A stretch of 64,000 bases of DNA, taken from NCBI GenBank assembly GCA_045122835.1, contig JBGVIB010000047.1:1-64000 (forward strand), written 5' to 3'. Positions within the stretch are counted from its first letter, which is position 1; every line of letters begins with the position of its first letter. This document shows positions 34,319 to 43,825 of this stretch, piece after piece. This stretch comes from JBGVMW01 sp045122835 (GTDB taxonomy: Bacteria > Bacillota > Clostridia > Lachnospirales > Lachnospiraceae). The notes below the pieces were generated by a model. The model saw only the letters and a program-made list of their open reading frames with translations. It did not search any database and was not told the origin of the DNA. Both the position numbers and the translations under genes were made by a program.

Positions 34319-36124
34319 ATGAAAATGGCAGAATCAATGAATGGGTTAAAAAGAACCCACAGATGTGCAGAAGTAACAAAAGAACAGATTGGAGAACAGG
34401 TCGTTCTCATGGGCTGGGTGCAGAAAAGCCGTAATAAAGGTGGAATTATCTTTGTAGATTTGCGTGATCGTTCCGGTATTATGCAGATTATCTTTGAAGA
34501 AAGTGATGTTAAGGCAGAAGGATTTGCAAAAGCGGAAAAGCTTAGAAGTGAATTTGTGGTTGCTGTAACAGGTAAAGTAGAAGCACGTTCCGGTGCGGTG
34601 AATCCAAATCTTGCAACTGGTGAAATCGAAATCCGTGCAACGGATATTCGTGTTCTTTCCGAGTCGTTAACTCCTCCATTTCCAATTGAGGAGGATTCTA
34701 AGACAAAAGATGATATTCGTTTAAAATATCGTTATTTAGACTTAAGAAGACCGGACATCCAGCGTAATCTGATGCTTAGAAGCAAGGTTACTACAATGGT
34801 TCGTTCTTTTATGGCAGAAGAAGGATTTTTAGAGATTGAAACACCAATGTTAATCAAGTCTACACCGGAAGGTGCAAGAGATTACTTGGTTCCAAGCCGT
34901 GTGCATCCGGGTAATTTTTATGCACTGCCACAGTCTCCTCAGTTATTTAAACAGTTATTGATGTGCTCTGGTTACGACCGATACTTCCAGATTGCAAGAT
35001 GTTTCCGTGATGAGGATTTGCGTGCTGACCGTCAGCCGGAATTTACACAGATCGATATGGAATTATCATTTGTGGATGTGGATGATGTGATTGAAGTAAA
35101 TGAAAGATTACTGGCTAAAATTTTCAAGGAAGCAATTGGCGTTGAGGTTCCACTTCCGATTCCGCGTATGACATGGCAGGAAGCAATGGATCGCTTTGGT
35201 TCTGACAAGCCGGATCTTCGCTTTGGTATGGAATTAGTAAATGTTACTGATGTGGTAAAAGGTTGTGGTTTTAGTGTATTTACAGGTGCTATTGAAGCAG
35301 GTGGTTCCGTCCGCGGTATTAACGCAAAGGGACAGGGGACAATGCCTCGTAAGAAGATTGATGCCTATGTAAACTTTGCAAAGGAATACGGCGCAAAGGG
35401 ACTTGCATACCTATGTATTAATGAGGACGGTACCTACAAATCCTCCTTCTCTAAATTTATGACAGAAGAAGAATTGAGTAATCTGGTATCTGCCATGGCT
35501 GGTGAACCGGGAGACTTATTATTCTTTGCTGCTGACAAGAATACAGTAGTATGGGATGTTTTGGGCAATCTTCGTCTTGAATTGGCAAGAAACTTAGAGT
35601 TATTAGATAAAAATGAATATAAATTCTTATGGGTAACAGAATTCCCGTTATTGGAGTACTCTGAAGAACAGGGAAGATTTGTGGCAATGCATCATCCTTT
35701 CACTATGATGATGGAGGAAGACATTGACAAATTAGATACAGATCCAGGTGCAGTACGTGCAAAAGCATATGATATTGTTTTGAACGGTACAGAAATTGGT
35801 GGCGGTAGCGTGCGAATCTACCAGCAGGATGTACAGGAGAAGATGTTTGAAGTATTAGGCTTCTCCAAGGAAGAAGCCAATGACAGATTTGGATTCCTGT
35901 TAGATGCATTTAAGTATGGTGTTCCGCCTCATGCAGGACTGGCATATGGTTTAGATCGCCTGATTATGCTTATGGCAAAGGTTGATACTATCCGTGAAGT
36001 TATTGCATTCCCGAAGGTAAAAGATGCTTCTTGTCTCATGACAGGTGCACCAGGCTTAGTTGATGAAAAGCAGTTAGAAGAATTAGAAATTGCAGTTGAA
36101 GCAAAGGCTAAAAACGAAGAATAA
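34319..36124 (+). CDS. aspS: Aspartyl-tRNA synthetase
   Basis: 601 residues, the bacterial length. N-terminal OB-fold anticodon domain (VVLMGWVQKSRNKGGIIFVD); class II motif 1 region (FLEIETPMLIKSTPEGARDY); motif 2 (CFRDEDLRADRQPEFTQIDM); the bacterial GAD insertion near 290-410; motif 3 (GLAYGLDRLIML). CAGGAGG precedes the ATG. Joins Asp to tRNA-Asp. A terminator follows. Confidence 0.96.
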   Translation: MKMAESMNGLKRTHRCAEVTKEQIGEQVVLMGWVQKSRNKGGIIFVDLRDRSGIMQIIFEESDVKAEGFAKAEKLRSEFVVAVTGKVEARSGAVNPNLATGEIEIRATDIRVLSESLTPPFPIEEDSKTKDDIRLKYRYLDLRRPDIQRNLMLRSKVTTMVRSFMAEEGFLEIETPMLIKSTPEGARDYLVPSRVHPGNFYALPQSPQLFKQLLMCSGYDRYFQIARCFRDEDLRADRQPEFTQIDMELSFVDVDDVIEVNERLLAKIFKEAIGVEVPLPIPRMTWQEAMDRFGSDKPDLRFGMELVNVTDVVKGCGFSVFTGAIEAGGSVRGINAKGQGTMPRKKIDAYVNFAKEYGAKGLAYLCINEDGTYKSSFSKFMTEEELSNLVSAMAGEPGDLLFFAADKNTVVWDVLGNLRLELARNLELLDKNEYKFLWVTEFPLLEYSEEQGRFVAMHHPFTMMMEEDIDKLDTDPGAVRAKAYDIVLNGTEIGGGSVRIYQQDVQEKMFEVLGFSKEEANDRFGFLLDAFKYGVPPHAGLAYGLDRLIMLMAKVDTIREVIAFPKVKDASCLMTGAPGLVDEKQLEELEIAVEAKAKNEE

Positions 36125-36131
36125 CATGTAG

Positions 36132-36158
36132 GGCATACCGAAAGGTATGCCTTGCTTT
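36132..36158 (+). terminator. Terminator after aspS
   Basis: GGCATACC, GAAA tetraloop, GGTATGCC, then TTGCTTT. Confidence 0.75.
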
Positions 36159-36268
36159 AAATGCTGGAAATAGTTACAATAATTGTAATAAAAATCACGA
36201 AACAATAAGTGATACTTAACAAAAAAGAGGATAAAATTTACGAAAATTTGTGAAAAACTGATTATAAC

Positions 36269-36297
36269 TTGCGGCTATTGATAAAATGTGTTATAAT
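36269..36297 (+). promoter_or_regulatory. Promoter of GGDEF/EAL gene
   Basis: TTGCGG (36269-36274), 17 bp, TATAAT (36292-36297). It rules out upstream start codons in this frame and supports ATG 36335. Confidence 0.65.
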
Positions 36298-36334
36298 TTT
36301 CATATGGATTTTGAGGGAAAAGGGGGCCTTGGGA

Positions 36335-38794
36335 ATGAAATACCTACAGAATAGTGTATTACGTGATCCCTTAACAAATTTATTAAATGAGGTTACAACA
36401 GGAATCTATGTTGAACATCATATTAAGAATTTAGAAAGTGGAAAAAGAGCAGTATTTATACTGGTCAATATTGATCATTTTCAAAAAATGAATGAAGAAT
36501 TTGGTTATGTGTTTATGGGAGAAATCGTAACCAACATGGCAGAAGAATTACAAGATATTTTTGATAAAGTAGATGTAATAGGACGTAAAGGCAATAGTTC
36601 GTTTATTATTTTTTCTGCAACTACAGTGACAATGTCACAGTTAAAGAAAAAAGCTGAATGTATTTGCAAAACATTAAGCAAAAAATTGAAAGGTGTCTCT
36701 GACGAATATGACATGACAGTAAGTGTTGGAGTTTCTCTGTATTCAAGAGATGGTTTAAACTATCAGTCGTTGATGGATTGTGCTGAACTTGCATTAGGTT
36801 ATGCTACTGTGCATGAGTCGCAGAAGTATGAGATTTATGATGCTTCCAAAATAGAGTTATACAGAAAGCTACAGGAATTAAACAGTGAAGTGCTGGCAGA
36901 TTATCTGTGGGAGAAGAAGCGCAACGAAACAGTTGTAGAAAGTAAATTTGACTATGAACTCACAGATTTTGCATTTGCCATTATGGACGAGAAAAAAGAC
37001 GTGGACAAGGCAATTCGGCTTATATTGAAGCGTGTGGCAGAGTATTATGATCTTTCAGCAGTACGTATTTTAGAACATGTTAGCGGGGAATATGTGATAA
37101 AGTGTACATATGAATGGACAAGAGATAAGAGCTATGAACTTCGGGGTAATGTCTGGGAAGCAAACGAATTTGAGATGGCGCAGATGTTAAATAAAATAGA
37201 TGGCGACAGTGATAGAATGTATGAAGAAAAGGGTAGTGTCATCTGTAATGGAGAAGAATTATTTGAACTTAACAATGTAAAGTCATTTCTACGCTGTGGA
37301 ATGCATAATGGTGGTAAATATTCTGGCAATATTGATTTTGTAGATTATGAAAATGATCGAAGCTGGAGTGAATTGGAGAAGCGTACCTTAAAGACGTTGA
37401 CAAGACTTGTCAGTCTGTATTTGCTGAAAGTGAAGGCACATGATGAGGCGGCTCGTGCAGTGGAAGATCTCACCAGCTTTGATAAGGTTACCGGTATGCT
37501 TAAGTATGAGAAATTCGTGAAACGAATGAAAAGCCTGCTTCCAAGTGTTTCCCATGATACACGGTCAGTTGTGATGAATATGGATTTGAGCAATTTTAAG
37601 TATCTCAATGAATTATATGGATATCAGGTTGGAGATCATGTATTAAAGAATTTTTCAGAATACATAGGTGAAGTGCTTCCGGGAATTACGTTGATGTCTC
37701 GGGTGGCAGCTGATAATATTGTAGCTTTTGCTGTATTGCCGGTGGGCGCTACTGTAGATGAAAGTATGCAACGCATGAAGGATGCAGGTGCAGCGTTCTG
37801 TCAGGATATTAATAATACATATTCTAATATACATTTGGAGTTGAATTGTGGTTTTTATCTGGTGGATGATCATAGAATGGAACCTGCTGATGCTGTGGCC
37901 AATGCGAACATGGCAAGAAAACTTGCAAAATCATATAAGCGACATGAATGTGTATTGTATACAGAAGAACTGGATAAAGAAAACAGAGCACAGCTAGAAA
38001 TTGCTTTCAGTATGAGAAAAGCATTGGAAAATAGAGAATTTGTAGTGTTTTATCAGCCTAAAATTGATTCTGTCAGCCGCAAGATTGTGGGAGCAGAGGC
38101 GTTAATACGATGGCAGAAGCCTGATGGTACGATGTTGTTTCCGGATTCCTTTATTCCGATTTTTGAACGTACTGGTACAATCGTAGAGCTTGACTATTAT
38201 GTTTATGATAGTGTATGTCGTTATTTGAGAAAAAGAATCGATGAGAATATGCCTGTTGTCCCTGTTTCCATGAATGTATCCAGAGTACATATGATGCAGG
38301 ATAAGATTATAGACTACGTAGAGAGTCTGATGGCAAAGTACCAGATAGATCCAAAGCTTCTTGAATTTGAAATTACAGAATCTTTGTATGTAGAAAATCT
38401 TGATATTGCAGTTAATCTTGTAAAGAAATTTAAAAAACTGGGCGTGAAAGTGTCTATAGATGATTTTGGTTCCGGTTATTCTTCTTTGAATGTGTTGCGT
38501 AAGCTTCCGATTGATATTTTAAAGCTGGATAAGGTATTTCTTGAAGATTATTTAGATAATAGTCAGGATCAGATTATTGTTATCAGTGTAGTAGACATGG
38601 CGAAGAAGTTAAAGATAAAAGTGCTGTGTGAAGGAATTGAGACGGAAGGTCAGGCGGATTTCTTAGAGAAGTCAGGTTGTGATTTTATGCAGGGATATTA
38701 TTTTTCAAAACCGGTAGCGGAAGTTAAATTTAGTGATATGTTAAATAAAGATGCAATAGATGTTGGTTTTGAGATAAAGCAAGAAAGAATGTGA
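36335..38794 (+). CDS. Tandem degenerate-GGDEF / EAL c-di-GMP phosphodiesterase
   Basis: 819 residues. First GGDEF-like domain near 10-165 (LRDPLTNLLNE, but GRKGNSSFII at the active site). A middle domain near 190-375 resembles a sensory fold. A second GGDEF-like domain near 385-540 has SRVAADNIVAF instead of GGDEF. The EAL domain near 545-810 looks complete: GAEALIRW, NVSRVHM, FEITESLYVEN, IDDFGSGYSSL, LKLDKVF, CEGIETE, QGYYFSKP. So it should hydrolyse cyclic di-GMP, while the two GGDEF folds probably serve as regulatory modules. ATG follows AAGGGGG. Soluble, with no membrane segment. Confidence 0.88.
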   Translation: MKYLQNSVLRDPLTNLLNEVTTGIYVEHHIKNLESGKRAVFILVNIDHFQKMNEEFGYVFMGEIVTNMAEELQDIFDKVDVIGRKGNSSFIIFSATTVTMSQLKKKAECICKTLSKKLKGVSDEYDMTVSVGVSLYSRDGLNYQSLMDCAELALGYATVHESQKYEIYDASKIELYRKLQELNSEVLADYLWEKKRNETVVESKFDYELTDFAFAIMDEKKDVDKAIRLILKRVAEYYDLSAVRILEHVSGEYVIKCTYEWTRDKSYELRGNVWEANEFEMAQMLNKIDGDSDRMYEEKGSVICNGEELFELNNVKSFLRCGMHNGGKYSGNIDFVDYENDRSWSELEKRTLKTLTRLVSLYLLKVKAHDEAARAVEDLTSFDKVTGMLKYEKFVKRMKSLLPSVSHDTRSVVMNMDLSNFKYLNELYGYQVGDHVLKNFSEYIGEVLPGITLMSRVAADNIVAFAVLPVGATVDESMQRMKDAGAAFCQDINNTYSNIHLELNCGFYLVDDHRMEPADAVANANMARKLAKSYKRHECVLYTEELDKENRAQLEIAFSMRKALENREFVVFYQPKIDSVSRKIVGAEALIRWQKPDGTMLFPDSFIPIFERTGTIVELDYYVYDSVCRYLRKRIDENMPVVPVSMNVSRVHMMQDKIIDYVESLMAKYQIDPKLLEFEITESLYVENLDIAVNLVKKFKKLGVKVSIDDFGSGYSSLNVLRKLPIDILKLDKVFLEDYLDNSQDQIIVISVVDMAKKLKIKVLCEGIETEGQADFLEKSGCDFMQGYYFSKPVAEVKFSDMLNKDAIDVGFEIKQERM

Positions 38795-38820
38795 CTCTGT
38801 CACATTCTTTCTTGCTTTAA
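38776..38820. terminator. Bidirectional terminator between convergent genes
   Basis: Perfect 20-bp stem AAAGCAAGAAAG... / ...CTTTCTTGCTTT with a TCT loop. It contains the stop of the GGDEF/EAL gene and serves the leftward gene as well. Confidence 0.85.
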
Positions 38821-38843
38821 AGTTTAATTTCTGACAGTTACAA

Positions 38844-39128
38844 TTATTCTTTATTAAGGCCGGAATAAGGATTGCTTCCCAAAGACTTTTCCATTTCTTC
38901 CTGGAATTTTTGCTCTGCCTGTGCAGCAAGAAAAGCATTCATATCCATGTATTCAATAAAGATATCTTCAACAGCCATGTTTTTTTCTTTGGCAATTTTC
39001 TCCATTTCAGGCTTTAATGCTTCTAATTGTACACGAATAGGAACCTTTGCAGGGTCTTTTTCCGGAAGTACAGAATCGGCGTATTTATTAATGCGGTCAA
39101 CTAATTCTCGTTTCTCTTTATCAGTCAT
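38844..39128 (-). CDS. Small hypothetical protein
   Basis: 94 residues, helical and charged (MTDKEKRELVDRINKYADS, VQLEALKPEMEKIAKEKNM, EQKFQEEMEKSLG). GGAGG precedes the start on the minus strand. No membrane segment or known domain seen. Confidence 0.65.
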   Translation of the reverse strand: MTDKEKRELVDRINKYADSVLPEKDPAKVPIRVQLEALKPEMEKIAKEKNMAVEDIFIEYMDMNAFLAAQAEQKFQEEMEKSLGSNPYSGLNKE

Positions 39129-39211
39129 AATTACCTCCTAAAAATGAAATCTATGTGGTATATAGTAACTCTTTTTGGTGAAATATGCAACAATATTAAT
39201 ATTCTAATTTA

Positions 39212-39490
39212 TTAAAGTAAATCAGAGTAATTTTTAAGGATATAAAAAATGATACCAGCTTCAATCAATGTGATACTAGGAAAACCAAAGCGAAAATACC
39301 AATGCTTGGTTTTGTGGTGGAAGAAGTGCATGCCTAATGTACCTCCTAATCCCCCGCCGATAAGTACCGACAGAAACAAAGATTTTTCCGGTATGCGCCA
39401 TTTCTGATGAATGGCACGTTGTTTATCAATGCCCATAAGAGTAAAAGAAAACAGATTGATAACAGTCAGATATAATAAAAAGATTTTCAT
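39212..39490 (-). CDS. DUF1294 membrane protein
   Basis: 92 residues with the DUF1294 pattern: NLFSFTLMGIDKQRAIHQKW, RIPEKSLFLSVLIGGGLGG, GMHFFHHKTKHWYFRFGFP. About three membrane helices. Often found near or fused to cold-shock domains; role unknown. GGAGG upstream on the minus strand. Confidence 0.85.
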   Translation of the reverse strand: MKIFLLYLTVINLFSFTLMGIDKQRAIHQKWRIPEKSLFLSVLIGGGLGGTLGMHFFHHKTKHWYFRFGFPSITLIEAGIIFYILKNYSDLL

Positions 39491-39783
39491 TGTCTACCTC
39501 CTATTTTTTGTATGTATTGTAATTTCTGGCATGATAACTGCCTTGTATCTAGAACGTGTTTGCAGACGCTTATTAGCATACAACAAAAATACTTCTGATG
39601 CAACATGCTCTTAGACAACATATGTTAATACATATTGCTGGATCAAATCAGTATTAATTTGTGCGTTTTATCGAATTATTGCAAAAAAATGAAAAATACT
39701 ATTGACAAAATAACGAAAATCTATGAAAATGAAATAGACAGCGTAAAATCGCAAATTCTTAGACAGATAAGGAAGAGGTAGAA
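39491..39783. other. Intergenic, AT-rich
   Basis: No gene supported. A TTGACA at about 39702 lies 80 bp before the SEC-C gene, but the matching -10 is weak. Confidence 0.5.
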
Positions 39784-40284
39784 ATGGCATTATTACAAGA
39801 GTGGCGTGAGGTCGCATATAATGAGAACGCAAATAAGGGTGAATTACAGAAATTTTGGCAGAAGTATTTTCTGATTGAGAAGGGAATTTATGAGAAATTA
39901 TTGGCTGAACCAGATGTAGCAGTAGATGGTACTGTAAAAGAATTAGCAGAAAAATTTGGTATCGATACTTTTACTATGACAGGTTTCTTAGACGGTATTA
40001 ACGATAGTTTAAAGGTGCCAAATCCAATTGAGGAAATGGAAGAAGATACACATGTAAACCTTGCTTTCGATAAAGCCTTGTTATACAAGAACATGGTAGA
40101 TGCAAGAGCAGATTGGTTGTATGAACTTCCGCAGTGGGATGCAATTTTCACAAAGGAAGAGCGTAAGAAATTATATATGGATCAGAAGTCTTCCGGTACA
40201 GTTCGCAAGGCACCAAAGGTTGGACGTAATGAGCCGTGTCCTTGTGGCTCTGGTAAGAAGTACAAGCATTGTTGTGGCAAATAA
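39784..40284 (+). CDS. SEC-C motif protein
   Basis: 166 residues. The C-terminus is a zinc-binding SEC-C motif (GRNEPCPCGSGKKYKHCC), as at the end of SecA. The N-terminal 140 residues are helical and acidic and unassigned. SEC-C tails bind SecB or ribosomes in some proteins. GGAAGAGG precedes ATG; a terminator follows. Confidence 0.85.
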   Translation: MALLQEWREVAYNENANKGELQKFWQKYFLIEKGIYEKLLAEPDVAVDGTVKELAEKFGIDTFTMTGFLDGINDSLKVPNPIEEMEEDTHVNLAFDKALLYKNMVDARADWLYELPQWDAIFTKEERKKLYMDQKSSGTVRKAPKVGRNEPCPCGSGKKYKHCCGK

Positions 40285-40289
40285 ATAAA

Positions 40290-40320
40290 AACTCCCATAT
40301 CTCGGTATGGGAGTTTTTTT
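40290..40320 (+). terminator. Terminator after SEC-C gene
   Basis: AACTCCCATA, six-base loop, TATGGGAGTT, seven T. Confidence 0.85.
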
Positions 40321-40408
40321 AGACTAGGAAACACAACGGTTTGCTATAGGATGTAATGCTCAAAATATCCTAGTATATAGTATATAAAAGAATAGTTTTA
40401 ATACAACA

Positions 40409-41674
40409 TTATGGTTTGGAAACCTTTCCGTAGACAGGCTTTGATTTGTTATATAAAATCTGCTGGCTGCTGTACAGGCTGAAATTACCGGATAGCATAT
40501 GGGTAATAGCACATACAATACCAAAGTAAAGAAGACCATCAGTACCAAATAATTCAATACCGAGAAACATAGTAGCTAACGGCGTATTTACCACACTACA
40601 AAATACACCCAACAACCCTAATGCAGCGCAAAAGCCCGGATCTAAGCCAAGAAGAGGACCGACAGCCGCTCCAAAAGTGGAACCTACAAAAAAGGCTGGA
40701 ATGATTTCTCCGCCTTTGAAGCCAGCTCCTAATGTAAGTGCTGTAAACAGTAACTTAATAAAAAATGCTTCAGGCTTTGCGTTGCCTTGAATTGCCTTTG
40801 TGATAATTGACATACCAGCTCCATTATAGTCCTGTGAGCCAATAAGCAAGGTAAGTGCAGCAATAATGCATCCGCCCACAAAAATGCGAACATAAGGGTT
40901 TTTGAAATATCTTCGATATAATTTCCCTATTTGCTGCATGGTGATACAAAATAAAATGCCCACTAAGGAAAACAGAATGGCTGCAAGCACCGTCTGGAAG
41001 GTGGTGATGATAGAATTATTTGGTGTATGCTCGAGTAGAAAATGTACAGGAACAACTCCAAATAAATCTGCTACATAGTAAGATATGATGGCAGCAATCA
41101 TGCCGGGAATCATAGCACCATAATAAATAACCCCTACGCTGGCAACCTCCATGCTGAAGATGGCAGCTGCTACCGGAGTACCAAATAATGCTGAGAACAA
41201 TGCGCTCATGCCGCACATTGTGATAATACGTTTGTCAGTGTCATCTAAATTGGAAATACCTCCTAGCATATTTCCAATGCTGGCACCGATCTGAAGTGCG
41301 GCGCCCTCTCGTCCGACAGAACCGCCAAATGCATGGGAAAGGCTGGTGGCTACAAAGATAAGAGGTGCCATGCGGGCTGGCACATGAGATCTTGTCTGTA
41401 CTGCTTCTAGTACGGTATTGGTTCCCCTGTCATGCTCCATACCACAAATATGGTATAGAAATACAATAAAAAGCCCTGCAAATGGAAGGAGTAGTACATG
41501 ATAAAGCGTACGCATTTCTGTTACATAATCCACGGTATGATGGAATAATGTTCCTGCAAGTCCGCATACAATTCCCATGAGAAGGGAGAATGCCATCCAT
41601 TTTGCAAAAGTTTTCAAATACATGATAGGAGAATGAATGTTGTTTTTTGATAATAGATCGTGCATGTCGCTCAT
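40409..41674 (-). CDS. ClC-family chloride transporter
   Basis: About 421 residues with the ClC hallmarks: GSVGREGAALQIGASIGNM (gating Glu present), GTPVAAAIFSMEVAS, LGAGFKGGEIIPAFFVG and NTPLATMFLGIELFG, with ten or more membrane helices. The gating Glu and FSMEV suggest a proton-coupled antiporter rather than a pure channel. No CBS domains. I chose the start at 41674; an upstream in-frame start at 41743 would add 23 basic residues. Confidence 0.88.
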   Translation of the reverse strand: MSDMHDLLSKNNIHSPIMYLKTFAKWMAFSLLMGIVCGLAGTLFHHTVDYVTEMRTLYHVLLLPFAGLFIVFLYHICGMEHDRGTNTVLEAVQTRSHVPARMAPLIFVATSLSHAFGGSVGREGAALQIGASIGNMLGGISNLDDTDKRIITMCGMSALFSALFGTPVAAAIFSMEVASVGVIYYGAMIPGMIAAIISYYVADLFGVVPVHFLLEHTPNNSIITTFQTVLAAILFSLVGILFCITMQQIGKLYRRYFKNPYVRIFVGGCIIAALTLLIGSQDYNGAGMSIITKAIQGNAKPEAFFIKLLFTALTLGAGFKGGEIIPAFFVGSTFGAAVGPLLGLDPGFCAALGLLGVFCSVVNTPLATMFLGIELFGTDGLLYFGIVCAITHMLSGNFSLYSSQQILYNKSKPVYGKVSKP

Positions 41675-41762
41675 AAATGAATCCAACTTTCTCTTTTTGT
41701 AATATTCAGTTATAATTATATAATACTTTAGTAATAGTGTCAAAATAAGTTTGTAAGAGCTA

Positions 41763-41893
41763 GTTACTGTTCATACAGGACTTAACATTCATTACTAAGT
41801 TCTGAGAAAACGTAGTGCAGGCGGGTAAAAATCCATCACCGAAGGTGATTTTCATGGATTTTTACTCGTTACTGGAACGGAGTGAACAGTAAC
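41763..41893. repeat. MITE-like structured intergenic repeat, copy 1
   Basis: Terminal inverted repeat GTTACTGTTCA (41763-41773) / TGAACAGTAAC (41883-41893). Inside lies GAAAACGTAGTG, then a long hairpin GTAAAAATCCATCACC... closing with ATGGATTTTTAC. Same architecture as 57501-57666 with changed but still complementary arms. Confidence 0.8.
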
Positions 41894-41931
41894 AATCATT
41901 ATGATAAAATTATATATTAAAGAAAAAGGGC

Positions 41932-41960
41932 TTGAATATTAAAAAGGCGTTTGCTATAAT
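41932..41960 (+). promoter_or_regulatory. Promoter of L,D-transpeptidase gene
   Basis: TTGAAT (41932-41937), 17 bp, TATAAT (41955-41960), about 80 bp ahead of the start. Confidence 0.65.
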
Positions 41961-42040
41961 GAGAGGGCTTTGAGCAAGAAACTATTTCCGTGAAAGGGGA
42001 CGTTTGAACAAAAATGTTTGACCAAAAGTATGGAGGTAAT

Positions 42041-43672
42041 ATGAATATGAAAAAAAGCAAAAGATATTTAGGAATGCTTATTGTTTCAATCATGTGTATC
42101 TGCTTTGGAATGTTTTGGTGTAAAACCGATGCAGAAGCAGCGGGAAGGTATACCATACAGGTAAATAAGGGAACCAATGTAGTTACTGTATACGATAGCA
42201 ATAATAAGCCGTATAAAGCATTTGTTTGTTCCACAGGCTGGGCAACACCATTAGGCACTTACCAATTAAAGGAAAGATACCGCTGGCATGAACTGGATGG
42301 ACCTTGTTGGGGACAGTATTGTACTAGAATAACAGGTAATATATTATTTCATTCTGTATTTTATAATACAATTAATGATCCATCGAATTTGAGTGTAACG
42401 GCGTATAATAAGTTGGGAACTACAGCGTCTCATGGTTGTGTAAGATTGGCAGTAGCAGATGCAAAGTGGATTTATGATAATTGTTCTTTAGGAACCACAG
42501 TTAAGATTATCTATGGAACATCCAAAAATGATCCTTTAGGAAAACCAACCGCACAGAAATTAGATCCTTACACAAAATATAGATGGGATCCGACAGATCC
42601 ATCACCTGATAACCCTTACAAGAAATACTCACCAACACTTAAGATTTCTTCTAAGAAAAAGTTAAAAGTATCTTATGGTGAAAAGGTTAATTATTTAGCT
42701 GGTGTTACAGCTAAGAATTACAATGGAAATAAGTACTCTAAAAAGGTAAAATACAACGGTACTGTAGATACAAAGACACTTGGAACCTATGATATTGAGT
42801 ATTATGTGACAAGCTCAAAGGGCATCACTGTGTATGAGACAGTAACCTATGAAGTAGTGGATACAGATGCACCTGTTATCTCCGGAGTTAAGAATAGGGT
42901 GCTTTCCTATGGTGCTAAGGTTGATCTTGATTCTGGTGTGAAAGCTACCAGTGTATTTGGTGCAAATTTAAAAAAGAGTCTTGAAATTACTGTAAAGGAT
43001 CCGGATGGTAAGTCAGTTAAACTTTTAAGTGGTAACAAGATTCTCTTAGAGAAAATTGGTGATTACGAAGTAACATATAGCGTAACGGGAACCAATAAGA
43101 AAACAAAGACTGTAACGAAGAAGGTTACATCTGAGGATAGACGAGTAGTAATTACTGCTAATGATACAATTGTAGAATATGGTGCTAAATTTAATCCGTT
43201 AAGCATTGTAAGTCTGACTACTTACAAGGGTAAATCATTAAAGCCATCTGCTTACTTAAAAGTGTCTGGTAAGGTAAATACTTCTGTTCCAGGTGAATAT
43301 ATTATTACATACACTGCAAATAGCAAAGTCAGCAAATTAAGAAGAACTATGAAACAGGTTAAAATAATTGTATTAAACCAGCAAGAACCTGTTATCAATA
43401 CTTCTGTAGCAGATGTGATTGATATTCCGGTGAATTATAATGGAAGCTCACAATATGACTGTAAGCAGGGCGTAACTGCCAAGACTGCAACAGGAGTCAC
43501 TATTACTTCATATATGCAGGTAAGTGTTCAGAAGAATGGAGAAGCGGCTACACAGGGCAACTCTATTCTGGATGTTTCTTCACCGTGCACTTATGTAGTA
43601 ACTTATACAGTAACAGTACCGGTACAAGGTGGAAAAACTACTACAAAGACAGTTACAATTAATGTAAAATAA
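42041..43672 (+). CDS. Secreted L,D-transpeptidase with Ig-like repeats
   Basis: 543 residues. Signal peptide (LGMLIVSIMCICFGMFW...EAA). YkuD catalytic domain to about 170: YTIQVNKGTNVVTVYDSNN, TPLGTYQL, GNILFHSV, and active site TTASHGCVRLAVADAKW with the nucleophile Cys. Then three or four bacterial Ig-like or cadherin-like modules (KVSYGEKVNYLAGVTAKN, VLSYGAKVDLDSGVKA, IVEYGAKFNPLSIVSL). Cross-links peptidoglycan stems or attaches proteins outside the membrane. GGAGGTAAT precedes the ATG. Confidence 0.9.
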   Translation: MNMKKSKRYLGMLIVSIMCICFGMFWCKTDAEAAGRYTIQVNKGTNVVTVYDSNNKPYKAFVCSTGWATPLGTYQLKERYRWHELDGPCWGQYCTRITGNILFHSVFYNTINDPSNLSVTAYNKLGTTASHGCVRLAVADAKWIYDNCSLGTTVKIIYGTSKNDPLGKPTAQKLDPYTKYRWDPTDPSPDNPYKKYSPTLKISSKKKLKVSYGEKVNYLAGVTAKNYNGNKYSKKVKYNGTVDTKTLGTYDIEYYVTSSKGITVYETVTYEVVDTDAPVISGVKNRVLSYGAKVDLDSGVKATSVFGANLKKSLEITVKDPDGKSVKLLSGNKILLEKIGDYEVTYSVTGTNKKTKTVTKKVTSEDRRVVITANDTIVEYGAKFNPLSIVSLTTYKGKSLKPSAYLKVSGKVNTSVPGEYIITYTANSKVSKLRRTMKQVKIIVLNQQEPVINTSVADVIDIPVNYNGSSQYDCKQGVTAKTATGVTITSYMQVSVQKNGEAATQGNSILDVSSPCTYVVTYTVTVPVQGGKTTTKTVTINVK

Positions 43673-43683
43673 TAAAAATATAG

Positions 43684-43720
43684 AACAGTCATCTCATAAA
43701 GAGGTGGCTGTTTTTTTTCT
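43684..43720 (+). terminator. Terminator after L,D-transpeptidase
   Basis: AACAGTCATCTC, five-base loop, GAGGTGGCTGTT (two G-T pairs), then eight T. Confidence 0.85.
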
Positions 43721-43825
43721 CGGTACATGTTTGAAAATCTGTGTTATACCAAAAAGTGATTTCCTTGACAACAAACATGAAAACGCACTAAGATAATGAT
43801 AGAAACATATGTGAGGAGAAGCGGC

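Noticed and set aside
39411..39614. Rightward frame opposite the DUF1294 gene
   Set aside because: It is the reverse-strand shadow of a well-supported gene with a clear family match.
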